A stretch of 64,000 bases of DNA from a virus (IMGVR_UViG_3300037117_000101:1-64000), one strand, 5' to 3'. Numbered from the stretch's first letter, positions 16,159-22,748 are shown. Translations and numbers: made by a program. The notes: generated by a model from the sequence alone, not told the origin.

Positions 16159-16644
16159 TCACGCGACGGCAGTCACAACCATTGTGGCCGACTGTGCGAC
16201 TGGCGGCGGGGGAGGCGGTGGTGCGGCTGCGTTAACAGTAACCGTATCCGACGCGCTAAGATTGTTGCCACTGTCTATGGCAGAGATAACTGCTGCTCCG
16301 GGAGCCACAGCGGTAATATTGCCGCTCTGATCCACGGTTGCGATAGTCGTATCGCTGGATGAGAACACTGGCGCCAAGATCGGCGCGATCACGTTTCCTG
16401 TTCCGTTGAGTCCTGTGAACTCAGTGAAGACGGCCTTCGCGCCGTTTCCGCCTACGAGAATGGTTGCTGGCATGTCTTTGTCTCCTATGGTCAGAATCAC
16501 GGATCGTGCTACTAGCATCCCCCGTGACTTCTTCAATTCGTATTCTTCGATCAGATGGACTTGCTTTTCGAGTTTTTCTATTCGCTCCAACTCGTCCTGC
16601 TTTTCGTCCTTCTTCATATCCAAGCGATCACGACTCCTCAACAT
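16159..16644 (-). CDS. Coiled coil fused to a Big_2 immunoglobulin-like domain
   Basis: A 161-residue frame. Residues 1-45 are a charged helix (DELERIEKLEKQVHLIEE). Residues ~65-145 form a bacterial Ig-like (Big_2) domain with FSSSDTTIATVDQSGNITA and PGAAVISAIDSG. A run of seven prolines and a short hydrophobic tail follow. An internal ATG at 16473 has its own TAGGAG eight bases upstream and would give the Ig domain alone, so two products from one frame are possible. Big_2 domains are common on phage surfaces, where they bind carbohydrates weakly. Confidence 0.65.
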   Translation of the reverse strand: MLRSRDRLDMKKDEKQDELERIEKLEKQVHLIEEYELKKSRGMLVARSVILTIGDKDMPATILVGGNGAKAVFTEFTGLNGTGNVIAPILAPVFSSSDTTIATVDQSGNITAVAPGAAVISAIDSGNNLSASDTVTVNAAAPPPPPPPVAQSATMVVTAVA

Positions 16645-16662
16645 GGATACTCCTTTCGGCAA

Positions 16663-16938
16663 CTATTTACCGACTCGCGACAATCGTTCTCTCTCGGTCC
16701 CCAGCATGCGATTCACTTTCAAGGGCGGGGCGTTACGGATCTGGGCCTGTTTCAGCGAAGACCGCGGACAGGGCTTCACGAACTTGACGTCTCCATCTTG
16801 GCGCGCGGGCTGAACCATCAACTTGCCTCTTTCGTCCAGTTGGCGACCGGCCTCGTCGTGGAGGCGACCGCAATAGGGACAGGGCTCTCCGGCCTTAGTC
16901 AGCTCCCAATAGATGTTCTTGGGAGGACTTGACCGCAT
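16663..16938 (-). CDS. Hypothetical 91-aa protein with CxxC
   Basis: Starts MRSSPPKNIYWEL at 16938 with GCGGAG. CPYCGRLHDEAGRQLDERG looks like half of a zinc finger. The remainder is basic and proline-containing with no domain recognised. It ends 18 bp before the coiled-coil/Big_2 gene and is followed upstream by the structured non-coding region. Confidence 0.55.
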   Translation of the reverse strand: MRSSPPKNIYWELTKAGEPCPYCGRLHDEAGRQLDERGKLMVQPARQDGDVKFVKPCPRSSLKQAQIRNAPPLKVNRMLGTERERLSRVGK

Positions 16939-16989
16939 TGTGTTCTCCGCAGGGGGGCGATGTCGAATCATAATCTCTCATTCGGGGAG

Positions 16990-17374
16990 GTGCACGACCG
17001 TCCCCCAGTTTCCCGGGCACATGGTGCGTCTTCGTCAGGGGCTCTCACCACTCTGTCCCTTCCGAATGAAACTTGGCGGCTCCGACCCATTCGTTTGCAC
17101 ACAGGGTGTTGGCAGGCCGCATGCTCTACCACTGATCTACACGACGTAGTGGGGCGGGATGCCCGTAGGGCGCGCCTGTTCGGTCGAAGTGGGGATCGAA
17201 CCCACGCACTATCAATACCCCGAGAACATGCAACACATTACCTGTTGCAGCGGTCGCATCGGGGCTTACAAAATCACGGCGAAGGTGACGAACAATACGG
17301 ACTTTCCGACTGAGTACGGTCTCGCGTGAAAACTCAATATGGTGGGGCCACCTTTCGGTAAGCCCCGCAGTGAA
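16990..17374 (-). ncRNA. Structured region with tRNA-like fragments
   Basis: No credible protein frame. On the minus strand several RNA features are seen: a canonical T-arm (GUGGG-UUCGAUC-CCCAC) at about 17191-17207 whose following UUCGACC can pair with GGUCGGA about 100 bases further on; a D-arm-like segment GAUCAGUGGUAGAGC at about 17130-17144 followed by a CUGCCAA loop (anticodon GCC); a seven-pair hairpin UGCAACA/UGUUGCA; and two GAAA-tetraloop hairpins (GGGGC..ACC-GAAA-GGU..GCCCC and CCCGG-GAAA-CUGGG). I could not fold these into normal tRNAs. Alternatives are degraded or rearranged tRNAs, or an intron-like RNA accompanying the adjacent HNH gene. Confidence 0.4.
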
Positions 17375-17376
17375 AC

Positions 17377-17745
17377 TCAATTTCTTAATCTGTCTTCCTC
17401 TTCGGCGTGGCAGTTTGCGCAAAGAAGAGTACACTTGTCTAATTCTTGCTGTATGACGTCCCAAGAACGAACGTGACGCCAACAACTTGAGATAGTGAAC
17501 TTCTTCATCTCTGGGTCTCGGTGATGAAACTGCAAGGCCCACATGCACTTGCTATAACCGCATCGGGCGCATTTGCCGCCGAGGTATTCAACTGCGCGTA
17601 TCTTAGTTCGCTCTCTCCACTTGTCAACTCTGAGATTGCTATTACAAGTTTTAGAGCAGAACTTCGATTTCTTAGGACCGCGCTTAGGCAATCCCGTTTC
17701 CGGGTTCACGTCCGAATCACAATACAAACACTTGAAAACTTCCAT
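17377..17745 (-). CDS. HNH endonuclease in the tRNA cluster
   Basis: A 122-residue protein with an N-terminal zinc knuckle (CLYCDSDVN ... FCSKTC), a second one (CARCGYSKC), and the HNH core LQFHHRDP ... CTLLCANCHAEE. Start ATG at 17745 with GAGGAGGG. It sits between tRNA-Asn and the structured region, a common location for homing nucleases. A near-duplicate of about 15 bases (TTGAGTTT(T)CAC) lies at its 3' end and 40 bases further on. Confidence 0.85.
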   Translation of the reverse strand: MEVFKCLYCDSDVNPETGLPKRGPKKSKFCSKTCNSNLRVDKWRERTKIRAVEYLGGKCARCGYSKCMWALQFHHRDPEMKKFTISSCWRHVRSWDVIQQELDKCTLLCANCHAEEEDRLRN

Positions 17746-17767
17746 CTGGCCCTCCTCTAAAGGGTTT

Positions 17768-17796
17768 GATCGGGGGTGTTAGAGGCACCCCCAATC
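17768..17796 (-). terminator. Strong hairpin between tRNA-Asn and HNH gene
   Basis: On the minus strand GGGGGTG and CACCCCC form a seven-base stem extended to 11 pairs by GAU(U)/(G)AUC, with loop CCUCUAA. There is no U-tract, so it may separate the tRNA from the HNH mRNA by processing rather than terminate. Confidence 0.5.
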
Positions 17797-17816
17797 GGTA
17801 CTACGATATAATCGAC

Positions 17817-17892
17817 TGGCTGGGGCGGTTGGACTCGAACCAACAACCTTTCGGGTAACAGCCGAATGCTCTACCGATTGCGCTACACCCCA
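17817..17892 (-). tRNA. tRNA-Asn (anticodon GUU)
   Basis: Acceptor UGGGGUG/CGCCCCA, D-stem GCGC/GAGC, anticodon stem UUCGG/CCGAA with loop CUGUUAC (anticodon GUU), T-stem GUUGG/CCAAC with loop UUCGAGU, G discriminator, encoded CCA. Confidence 0.9.
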
Positions 17893-17910
17893 CTTGAACT
17901 ATTTCAAAAT

Positions 17911-17987
17911 TGGTGGACCCGGAGGGATTCGAACCCCCGACATCCTGCTTGCAAAGCAGGCGTTCTCCCGGGCTGAACTACGAGCCC
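17911..17987 (-). tRNA. tRNA-Ala (anticodon UGC)
   Basis: Acceptor GGGCUCG/CGGGUCC, anticodon stem CCUGC/GCAGG with loop UUUGCAA (anticodon UGC), canonical T-loop UUCGAAU, A discriminator, encoded CCA. The third acceptor pair is G-U, the identity element recognised by alanyl-tRNA synthetase. Confidence 0.92.
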
Positions 17988-18033
17988 ATCCTGTGGACCG
18001 CAGCCGACTCGCACGGCCATCTGTCCTTTCGGA

Positions 18034-18186
18034 CTACTCATGCTGAGTAACGTTCCACGAATCGCTGTGAGGTAGGCGCGCGATGGCGCCTCGTTCGAGT
18101 TGATTAGCAATCCCCGCGTCGGAACGCGACTTCCGAACCTGCCCCTTGACGGGGATGTTCGCTTTGAACTTCGCAGGGAATCCCAT
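18034..18186 (-). CDS. Hypothetical 50-aa basic protein
   Basis: Open frame MGFPAKFKANIPVKGQV... with normal codon use, a basic N-terminal half and no domain recognised. The ribosome site is weak (TTAGG ten bases upstream, GAGGAG farther). Just beyond its stop a GUCC-GAAA-GGAC hairpin leads to tRNA-Ala. Confidence 0.45.
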   Translation of the reverse strand: MGFPAKFKANIPVKGQVRKSRSDAGIANQLERGAIARLPHSDSWNVTQHE

Positions 18187-18220
18187 GTGAGATTAGCCTA
18201 ACCACTCCTCACGATTCCTT

Positions 18221-18460
18221 CTACAGACATATATGTCGTTTTGCGGCATTATGACTGTGGAAAACTTTGTCGCAAGCCAAACACGTGCGGGTTTTGATTG
18301 ACTGCTCCCGGCGTTGTTTGCAATGCGCGATCAGGTTGGCGTAGGTAGACCAGCGCGAGTGCGCGACCTTCCTGACACCTTTCCCGATCTTACGTCCCTT
18401 CCGGCCCTTTTTGGGTTCGGCATTTTTGGGACGCTTCGAAACTATTACGGGTGATACCAC
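18221..18460 (-). CDS. Basic protein with a C2H2-like zinc finger
   Basis: A 79-residue protein, strongly basic in its first 35 residues (KKGRKGRKIGKGVRK). The C-terminus has CLACDKVFHSHNAAKRHIC, a CxxC...HxxxHxC pattern that fits a single zinc finger. Start GTG at 18460, six bases after AGGAGG. A tiny ORF (MTLAL) with its own AGGAGGTG overlaps this ribosome site. Nucleic-acid binding is likely from charge and finger. Confidence 0.65.
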   Translation of the reverse strand: MVSPVIVSKRPKNAEPKKGRKGRKIGKGVRKVAHSRWSTYANLIAHCKQRREQSIKTRTCLACDKVFHSHNAAKRHICL

Positions 18461-18499
18461 ATGACACCTCCTAAAGTGCTAGGGTCATCGGTTCACCTC

Positions 18500-18733
18500 C
18501 TATGTAAAGTTGGCCTCGTTTTCCAGACGTCTCGCCGGGTCGCGGCGTTCGGAATTGCTCACCGAAATAGTCATGCGGCCTGAAGCTACGTGTTTGCCGC
18601 CGAGTCCGTCGCCTGAGGCGAGCGGTAATACTTCGCTGACTGCGAAAATTTGCCCTTTACTTCGGGTCCGAAGTACTTGGGGCGATGTGAATTCTGTCGC
18701 CTTGTATCCGGTTGTTATTCGAGCCCGGCTCTC
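18500..18733 (-). CDS. Open frame without a canonical start
   Basis: Directly after the TAA of the membrane-protein gene the same frame stays open for 77 codons to a TAG at 18500-18502. The translation (RITTGYKATEF..., later LENEANFT) has protein-like composition. The only ATG is at 18574, giving 24 residues with no ribosome site. Stop read-through, a non-AUG start or a decayed gene are possible. Confidence 0.25.
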   Translation of the reverse strand, partial: ESRARITTGYKATEFTSPQVLRTRSKGQIFAVSEVLPLASGDGLGGKHVASGRMTISVSNSERRDPARRLENEANFT

Positions 18734-19000
18734 TTAGAACAACAGACCGGCGATTATGCCGATCTCGTACATCGAGAAGTCCAAGAGGTTGCTACCCCTC
18801 GTATCGACAGTCTCGTAATTCTGGTCGTACCAAAACTCTTTCAAGGCCGCGGCGACAGTGCCGACGGCTGCCGCGATTAGGGCCGCGTGCATACCGTGAT
18901 GCTGCTTGACCTTCGTGACCACGATGTATCCCGCCATGGCGTGGCCGGACTGGGCTGTGAAATCCCAAATCCATTTCGTGACCGTAATCTGGCTACTCAT
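18734..19000 (-). CDS. Small membrane protein, 88 aa
   Basis: Starts MSSQITVTKWIWDF at 19000, nine bases after GGAG. A hydrophobic segment at about residues 42-56 (HAALIAAAVGTVAAALKEF) and a hydrophobic C-terminus (IGIIAGLLF) predict two membrane stretches. KEFWYDQNYETVDTRGSN is a distinctive loop I have seen in phage membrane proteins of unknown role. Its start overlaps the stop of the preceding 45-codon gene. Confidence 0.6.
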   Translation of the reverse strand: MSSQITVTKWIWDFTAQSGHAMAGYIVVTKVKQHHGMHAALIAAAVGTVAAALKEFWYDQNYETVDTRGSNLLDFSMYEIGIIAGLLF

Positions 19001-19130
19001 CGTCGATGTCTCCATCCCAAGGGCCATCCGCGCGCTCTGGGATCTCTCGACCGTAAAGGGAATCTATCGGCTTCGCGATTTGAGCACCCGGGCGTTCAAA
19101 GGCTGTTGCCACCTGTCGTCTCTGGCTCAT
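18993..19130 (-). CDS. Hypothetical 45-aa acidic-tail protein
   Basis: Frame MSQRRQVATAFERPGAQ... ending DGDIDDE. The stop (TAG) overlaps the ATG of the membrane-protein gene (ATGAGTAG), suggesting coupling. Ribosome site weak (GCGAG). It would be the first gene of the whole minus-strand block. Confidence 0.45.
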   Translation of the reverse strand: MSQRRQVATAFERPGAQIAKPIDSLYGREIPERADGPWDGDIDDE

Positions 19131-19846
19131 GTCGTCGCTCGCTTACATTTCGGAATGTCGTCGTACGCTTACAGGGCGGGAGAAGTTCACTCCCTCTCAA
19201 AACCTGTTTGTATGCAGGCATGTATTATGCTAAGTCCTTTGTCTTGTATCCCGGGGAGGGGCCGCGCCGGACGCTCAATTGTGTGGTATATGTTGGACGG
19301 TCTTGTGCGCGGGTACGTGATTGTGTGTGCGCCTCCGGCGCCGCGGCGGCGGGGTGGGGTGGGTGGGGGCGACCCTACCCACGGCCAAGCCCTTTAGAAT
19401 GAGAGCCTTACGAGGAAACCACGCAAGCCTCGACGACTCAACAACATACAGAGCAGCCTCCTAAGTATATGAGGACAAACCATTTAGCAGCGCGACATCG
19501 GCGCGAGCGTACCAGTACTACCTATTGCAAACCGTTGCACGTTGCTTGCAACCCGTTGCGAATCAACGCGATACAATCAATGCTCTATTGATTATGTTGC
19601 CCGATTTGGCCTGATTCGTTGCGTAAACCCTTTAGAATCAAGGCGCGAGTATTTTCGTGTACATTTTACACGATTTTTTCGTGATTTTCGGGCAAGTTTT
19701 GAAAATTGTGCGAATCACGGTGAATCAATGAATCGAGCGGCCTAACACGCAATCTATAACTCTATTGCTTGCATCATCATACAACCGAGCGCGCGCTCCG
19801 GCGATTCCACGGGCAATTTCTGTGGTCTGCCGAGCCATCTTGTAGA
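19131..19846. other. Non-coding part of the divergence region
   Basis: The minus-strand leader with a copy of the 27-bp hairpin element lies at 19196-19222. Around 19330-19390 is a very GC-rich, G-run-containing segment, followed by A/T-rich DNA. Two related direct repeats, TTGCAAACCGTTGC and TTGCAACCCGTTGC, lie near 19525-19560. Long plus-strand frames across 18887-19402 look like antisense noise. No gene is supported. Confidence 0.6.
19196..19222 (-). repeat. 27-bp hairpin element, divergent copy
   Basis: Read on the minus strand it begins CATGCCTG and ends ACAGGTTTTGAG, as in the three plus-strand copies, but the seven loop bases differ (CATACAA instead of TGTAGGA). The CCTG/CAGG stem is kept. 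It is about 65 bp upstream of the first gene of the minus-strand block. Confidence 0.75.
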
Positions 19847-19850
19847 GTTT

Positions 19851-19972
19851 GGTGACAGCATTCTCAAAATTTGGTGACAGCATTCTCAAAATTTGGTGAC
19901 AGCATTCTCAAAATTTGGTGACAGCATTCTCCAAAAGTTTGGTGACAGCATTCTGTAATCTGGTGACAGCAT
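19851..19972 (+). repeat. Six direct iterons GGTGACAGCAT
   Basis: Perfect copies of the 11-mer start at 19851, 19873, 19895, 19917, 19941 and 19962, about 21-24 bp apart (two helical turns), most with the extended unit TTTGGTGACAGCATTCTC. This layout is typical for binding of a multimeric initiator or regulator on one face of the DNA. Confidence 0.92.
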
Positions 19973-20014
19973 AAACTATTGATAGCACACGATTTAAGTG
20001 TGTTTTCGATGAAA

Positions 20015-20025
20015 ATGCTGTCACC
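20015..20025 (-). repeat. Single inverted iteron
   Basis: ATGCTGTCACC, the reverse complement of the 11-mer, 42 bp after the direct array. Confidence 0.9.
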
Positions 20026-20044
20026 ATTGGGGCGGAAAGCCAAA

Positions 20045-20082
20045 AGTTAAGCATTAATTATGGAAGTTAAGCGTTAATTATG
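20045..20082. repeat. Two 18-bp AT-rich direct repeats
   Basis: AGTTAAGC(A/G)TTAATTATG occurs twice, 20 bp apart, with one mismatch. Each copy holds the palindrome-like TTAATTA. AT-rich repeats beside iterons are typical unwinding elements, though a regulator site is equally possible. Confidence 0.85.
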
Positions 20083-20209
20083 TTTCGCCTTGTTATCTCT
20101 TCTCTCGTAACGTATCGTCTTACAAGTATATGTATATAAAAGAGTTATAATGCGTTCAGGCCCATCTAAAATAAGGAATTGCGTGTTTTACCGGGGAAGG
20201 CCCTATTTT

Positions 20210-20307
20210 GGTGACAGCATTTTGCTAACTCCAATAAGCCCATATAGATAACCCCTAAAAATGCTGTCACCAATGCTGTCACCAATGCTGTCACCAATGC
20301 TGTCACC
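20210..20307. repeat. Second iteron cluster, mostly inverted
   Basis: One direct copy of the 11-mer at 20210-20220 faces four tandem inverted copies starting at 20261, 20273, 20285 and 20297, exactly 12 bp apart (unit ATGCTGTCACCA). Together with the first array the region holds 12 copies and forms a large inverted arrangement. Confidence 0.92.
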
Positions 20308-20340
20308 AACCCCTTGTCGGGTCACATAATCAATGCTTAA

Positions 20341-20368
20341 CTCGTCAAAACTCGTCAAAACACGTCAA
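20341..20368. repeat. CTCGTCAAAA short direct repeats
   Basis: Two perfect copies of CTCGTCAAAA followed by CACGTCAA. They flank the iteron region on the side of the plus-strand genes. Confidence 0.7.
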
Positions 20369-20572
20369 TCGGCACCCCGCACGCGCCATTTGGCGTGTAT
20401 CGGGAGCAAAAACAGGCGCATTGCATAATTATACGTCTTTTTGGCACATATTACAGTGAAACTGCATAAAATATGGGAATCAATGCCCGCTGCCCGGCGA
20501 GCCGCACACGCTCCCGAATTAGCTTGCAATCCACGTTTGAGGCGTGTATGCTTCCTCTTGAGGTAACACGCC

Positions 20573-20731
20573 ATGACGTTCCAAGAGCACACGGCGCACG
20601 CCAAAAGCATCGAAAACCCCACCAACCCCGTAGCGGCCTTCATTGTGGGTTGGGCTATCCAAATTGGGGTTTGCGCATTCATTCTGTGGGGCGTGGTTGC
20701 CCTTGTAAAGTTCTTTTGGATGCACTCTTAA
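20573..20731 (+). CDS. Small membrane protein, 52 aa
   Basis: Frame MTFQEHTAHAKSIENP... with one hydrophobic helix (VAAFIVGWAIQIGVCAFILW), a second hydrophobic stretch and a short basic end. GAGG stands nine bases before the ATG. It is the first plus-strand gene after the repeat region. Function unknown. Confidence 0.5.
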   Translation: MTFQEHTAHAKSIENPTNPVAAFIVGWAIQIGVCAFILWGVVALVKFFWMHS

Positions 20732-20927
20732 CGGGTTTGCTCGCGCGCGTGAACTGGTCTAATGATCGAGGGCGCGCCGACAGAACAACGTTGGGTACGG
20801 TAGGCGCATCTTGTCCACAACGGCAGGACCCTACGCTTACCGGACGCTAATCAACGTCAAGACTGGCGAGCCTATTTTTCCCTCTCAAAACAAACAAGTT
20901 ACGCCTCAAAATAGCTTACGAATTCTC

Positions 20928-20956
20928 TTGACAAACACGTGCCTGTTTGTTAGCAT
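20928..20956 (+). promoter_or_regulatory. Sigma-70 promoter
   Basis: TTGACA, 17 bp, TAGCAT. Followed 26 bp later by the ATG of the 60-residue gene. Shares the extended TTGACAAACA with the promoters at 22524 and 56512. Confidence 0.75.
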
Positions 20957-20981
20957 TCTATCAGCATCAATGGAGACGATA

Positions 20982-21164
20982 ATGGAAAACAAATGGGAAG
21001 ACTTGACAAGCGAACAGCGGGCGTGGATTGACGCCAATTTTACACGATGCGGAAACGAATTTCTACCCCGCCGTCGCACGTATTCCACGCCTAGCGCATG
21101 GGGTAGCTGGCATTTTTGGGCTGTCCTAAGCATTGTGATTCTCGTTTTGTGGATGTGCCTGTAG
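20982..21164 (+). CDS. Tail-anchored membrane protein, 60 aa
   Basis: Starts MENKWEDLTSEQRAW with GGAG six bases upstream. Polar N-terminal 40 residues and one C-terminal membrane helix (FWAVLSIVILVLWMCL) that ends the protein. It is directly driven by the promoter at 20928 and so is probably an early gene. Function unknown. Confidence 0.65.
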   Translation: MENKWEDLTSEQRAWIDANFTRCGNEFLPRRRTYSTPSAWGSWHFWAVLSIVILVLWMCL

Positions 21165-21183
21165 TACTAGGCCGAAAGTACCA

Positions 21184-21211
21184 TTGACTCCAAAACGGGA
21201 TATGCTAGAAT
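21184..21211 (+). promoter_or_regulatory. Sigma-70 promoter
   Basis: TTGACT, 16 bp, TAGAAT. The expected transcript start is within a base or two of the ATG at 21218. Confidence 0.6.
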
Positions 21212-21217
21212 CGTCTC

Positions 21218-21322
21218 ATGGTAGCCAAACACAATTCGAAACTGAGGGTTAACACAGTCCGCAAAACGGACGGTAAACTCGCAATCATCGTGCAAGGCAC
21301 GAAAACGATTCGTCAATCCTAG
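21218..21322 (+). CDS. Possible leaderless 34-aa basic peptide
   Basis: Frame MVAKHNSKLRVNTV... , strongly basic. There is no ribosome site, but the ATG lies six bases after the -10 box, which would give a leaderless mRNA. An eight-pair hairpin follows its stop. Confidence 0.35.
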   Translation: MVAKHNSKLRVNTVRKTDGKLAIIVQGTKTIRQS

Positions 21323-21332
21323 CGGGCAATGC

Positions 21333-21356
21333 CTGTCAGTTCTGGCGGACTGACAG
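21333..21356 (+). promoter_or_regulatory. Eight-pair hairpin
   Basis: CTGTCAGT and ACTGACAG pair around the loop TCTGGCGG. There is no immediate U-tract, so it is more likely an attenuator or mRNA 3' structure than a full terminator. It lies between the 34-codon gene and the next large gene. Confidence 0.5.
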
Positions 21357-21422
21357 ACGGAGCACACAAGGAAAGTGTTTTTGAATCCGTCCGGGCAGGA
21401 CGTTAAACACGGAGGAAATACA

Positions 21423-21986
21423 ATGGACTATCAGAAACAAGCAACAGATTTTCTAGCGGCTAGTGGATTAGAATTTCGCGCGGTTCTTATCGGCGACGAT
21501 TGCCCTACGTTCTGCGAAGATGCGCTAGCAGAACGCGACATGGACAAAATCAACGTATTCCCACGCAAAACTCATATCCACGGGAAGCACTACCGTTGCA
21601 CAATCTCCGGCAAGGATCGCGGACACCTTTCGTTTGATTTCTGGAACAGTTATTCAGACGAAAAATTTAATCATGTTCGCAAGAATCCGGGCGTTTGTTC
21701 CTATCAAACTCTTGACCGTGTGCTAGGCAAGAAAGGCTACAGCGACGGTGCGTTAGGCATTCTCCCGCGATTAAAACAACCCGCGCGGATTCCAACTCCG
21801 TATGATTTACTCGCCTGTGTCCAGAAGCATGATGTTGGCACGCTTGCTGATTTCTGCGGCGATTTTGGGTATGACACAGACTCAAAACGAGCAGAGCAAA
21901 CCTATATTGCAGTCTGCAAAGAGTACCAGAAGATACGCAAATTCTTTACGGACGCAGAATTAGAAGCATTGCAAGAAATCGCCTAG
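21423..21986 (+). CDS. Conserved mobile-element/phage protein, 187 aa
   Basis: Starts MDYQKQATDFLAASG after CGGAGG. The C-terminal block PTPYDLLACVQKHDVGTLADF and FGYDTDSKRAEQTY followed by a helical end (FFTDAELEALQEIA) is a pattern I recognise from uncharacterised proteins on plasmids, conjugative elements and phages. No catalytic motif is evident. Confidence 0.65.
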   Translation: MDYQKQATDFLAASGLEFRAVLIGDDCPTFCEDALAERDMDKINVFPRKTHIHGKHYRCTISGKDRGHLSFDFWNSYSDEKFNHVRKNPGVCSYQTLDRVLGKKGYSDGALGILPRLKQPARIPTPYDLLACVQKHDVGTLADFCGDFGYDTDSKRAEQTYIAVCKEYQKIRKFFTDAELEALQEIA

Positions 21987-22071
21987 ACTGTCCAGCGTCG
22001 CGCGCCTTTGAGGGGCGTGCGGCGAAGTATAGACTAGATAGGCCGCGAACGCGGAAAGGACGGATAAGACG

Positions 22072-22353
22072 ATGCCCAAGGCAAAACGCAATCCAGCAAA
22101 GAATCGAATTTTGAAAATTACGATCAGGCGAATGATGGATGATTCGCCGGATACATCATGGCTTGGCGAATACAGCGACCGCGCAAGCTCGGAGTTTTCG
22201 ATTGACCGCTACCACGATTTTGATTGCGCCATTAACACAAGCAAGGCCGCTGGTACTAGCCCCCAAAATCTTTATAGCATTTTGAAAATCGTTTCTCAGT
22301 TAGGAATTTTGAGTCCGGGAGAAACGTACTTCGCAATACCCCTCCCATATTGA
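22072..22353 (+). CDS. Hypothetical 93-aa basic protein
   Basis: Very basic N-terminus (MPKAKRNPAKNRILKITIRRM) then DSPDTSWLGEYSDRA and a short FSIDRY block that recur in small phage proteins of unknown role. The C-terminus SPGETYFAIP is nearly repeated as an untranslated remnant at about 24967. AAGGAC lies upstream of the ATG. Confidence 0.55.
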   Translation: MPKAKRNPAKNRILKITIRRMMDDSPDTSWLGEYSDRASSEFSIDRYHDFDCAINTSKAAGTSPQNLYSILKIVSQLGILSPGETYFAIPLPY

Positions 22354-22405
22354 GGCGAGGAGGGTCCAAGAATTTGGAATCCAGAATTGAAAGGAGGGGG
22401 AGCCA

Positions 22406-22558
22406 GTGAAAAACGGAAAAGGGGTACCTAATCTGCCCATCCCACGTAATCAGGAGGGTCAGACATTCGAGCAAGAACAAGATCATGAATTGGAAAGCGA
22501 GTTGTTGCGTGAAATCTTTGGGCTTGACAAACAGGCACGAGTGAGTTATCCTGAATAG
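22406..22558 (+). CDS. Hypothetical 50-aa acidic protein
   Basis: GTG start with an AAAGGAGGGGG site. Sequence begins MKNGKGVPNLPIP and continues as an acidic helix (FEQEQDHELESELLREIFG). The promoter at 22524 lies inside its last codons. No domain recognised. Confidence 0.55.
   Translation: MKNGKGVPNLPIPRNQEGQTFEQEQDHELESELLREIFGLDKQARVSYPE
22524..22552 (+). promoter_or_regulatory. Sigma-70 promoter
   Basis: TTGACA, 17 bp, TATCCT, ending 22 bp before a strong AAAGGAGG ribosome site and the ATG at 22575. Confidence 0.78.
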
Positions 22559-22574
22559 GTATAAAGGAGGTATC

Positions 22575-22748
22575 ATGGGTTGGATTCTTTCGCAGTTGTT
22601 TCCGGTAACACTACCGAAGGTTGTGCTCGAATTCGAGGAGCCGAAGCCAACACCACACGATCCTTTTTCGACGCCAGTCACAGAGTGCGGCGTCACGATG
22701 GTGGCTTACGATGTGCGCCGTCTCGGAATCGAGAGACACCATGCGTAA
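22575..22748 (+). CDS. Hypothetical 57-aa protein
   Basis: Starts MGWILSQLFPVTLPKVV with a perfect AAAGGAGG site. Hydrophobic, possibly amphipathic N-terminus, then a Pro/Glu-rich linker and VTECGVTMVAYDVRRLG. First gene behind the promoter at 22524. Function unknown. Confidence 0.55.
   Translation: MGWILSQLFPVTLPKVVLEFEEPKPTPHDPFSTPVTECGVTMVAYDVRRLGIERHHA

Noticed and set aside
16990-17374. Permuted (two-piece) tmRNA
   Set aside because: The order T-arm, acceptor strand, linker, second acceptor strand fits, but the third acceptor pair is U-A instead of the required G-U, there is no CCA, and no Ala-Ala tag frame was found.
17904-18110. 68-codon minus-strand frame
   Set aside because: It contains the tRNA-Ala gene and has no protein-like features.
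18887-19402. Two long plus-strand open frames of 163 and 171 codons
   Set aside because: They are antisense to minus-strand genes and run into GC-rich DNA, have no ribosome site, and the amino acid composition is that of a shadow frame.
19851-20307. CRISPR array
   Set aside because: Repeat units are only 11-18 bp, spacers are shorter than repeats and similar to one another, and both orientations occur. This is an iteron pattern, and no cas genes are near.
20365-20850. Open frames on both strands after the iteron region
   Set aside because: Unnatural composition and no ribosome site. The 52-codon membrane-protein frame at 20573 explains the coding signal better.
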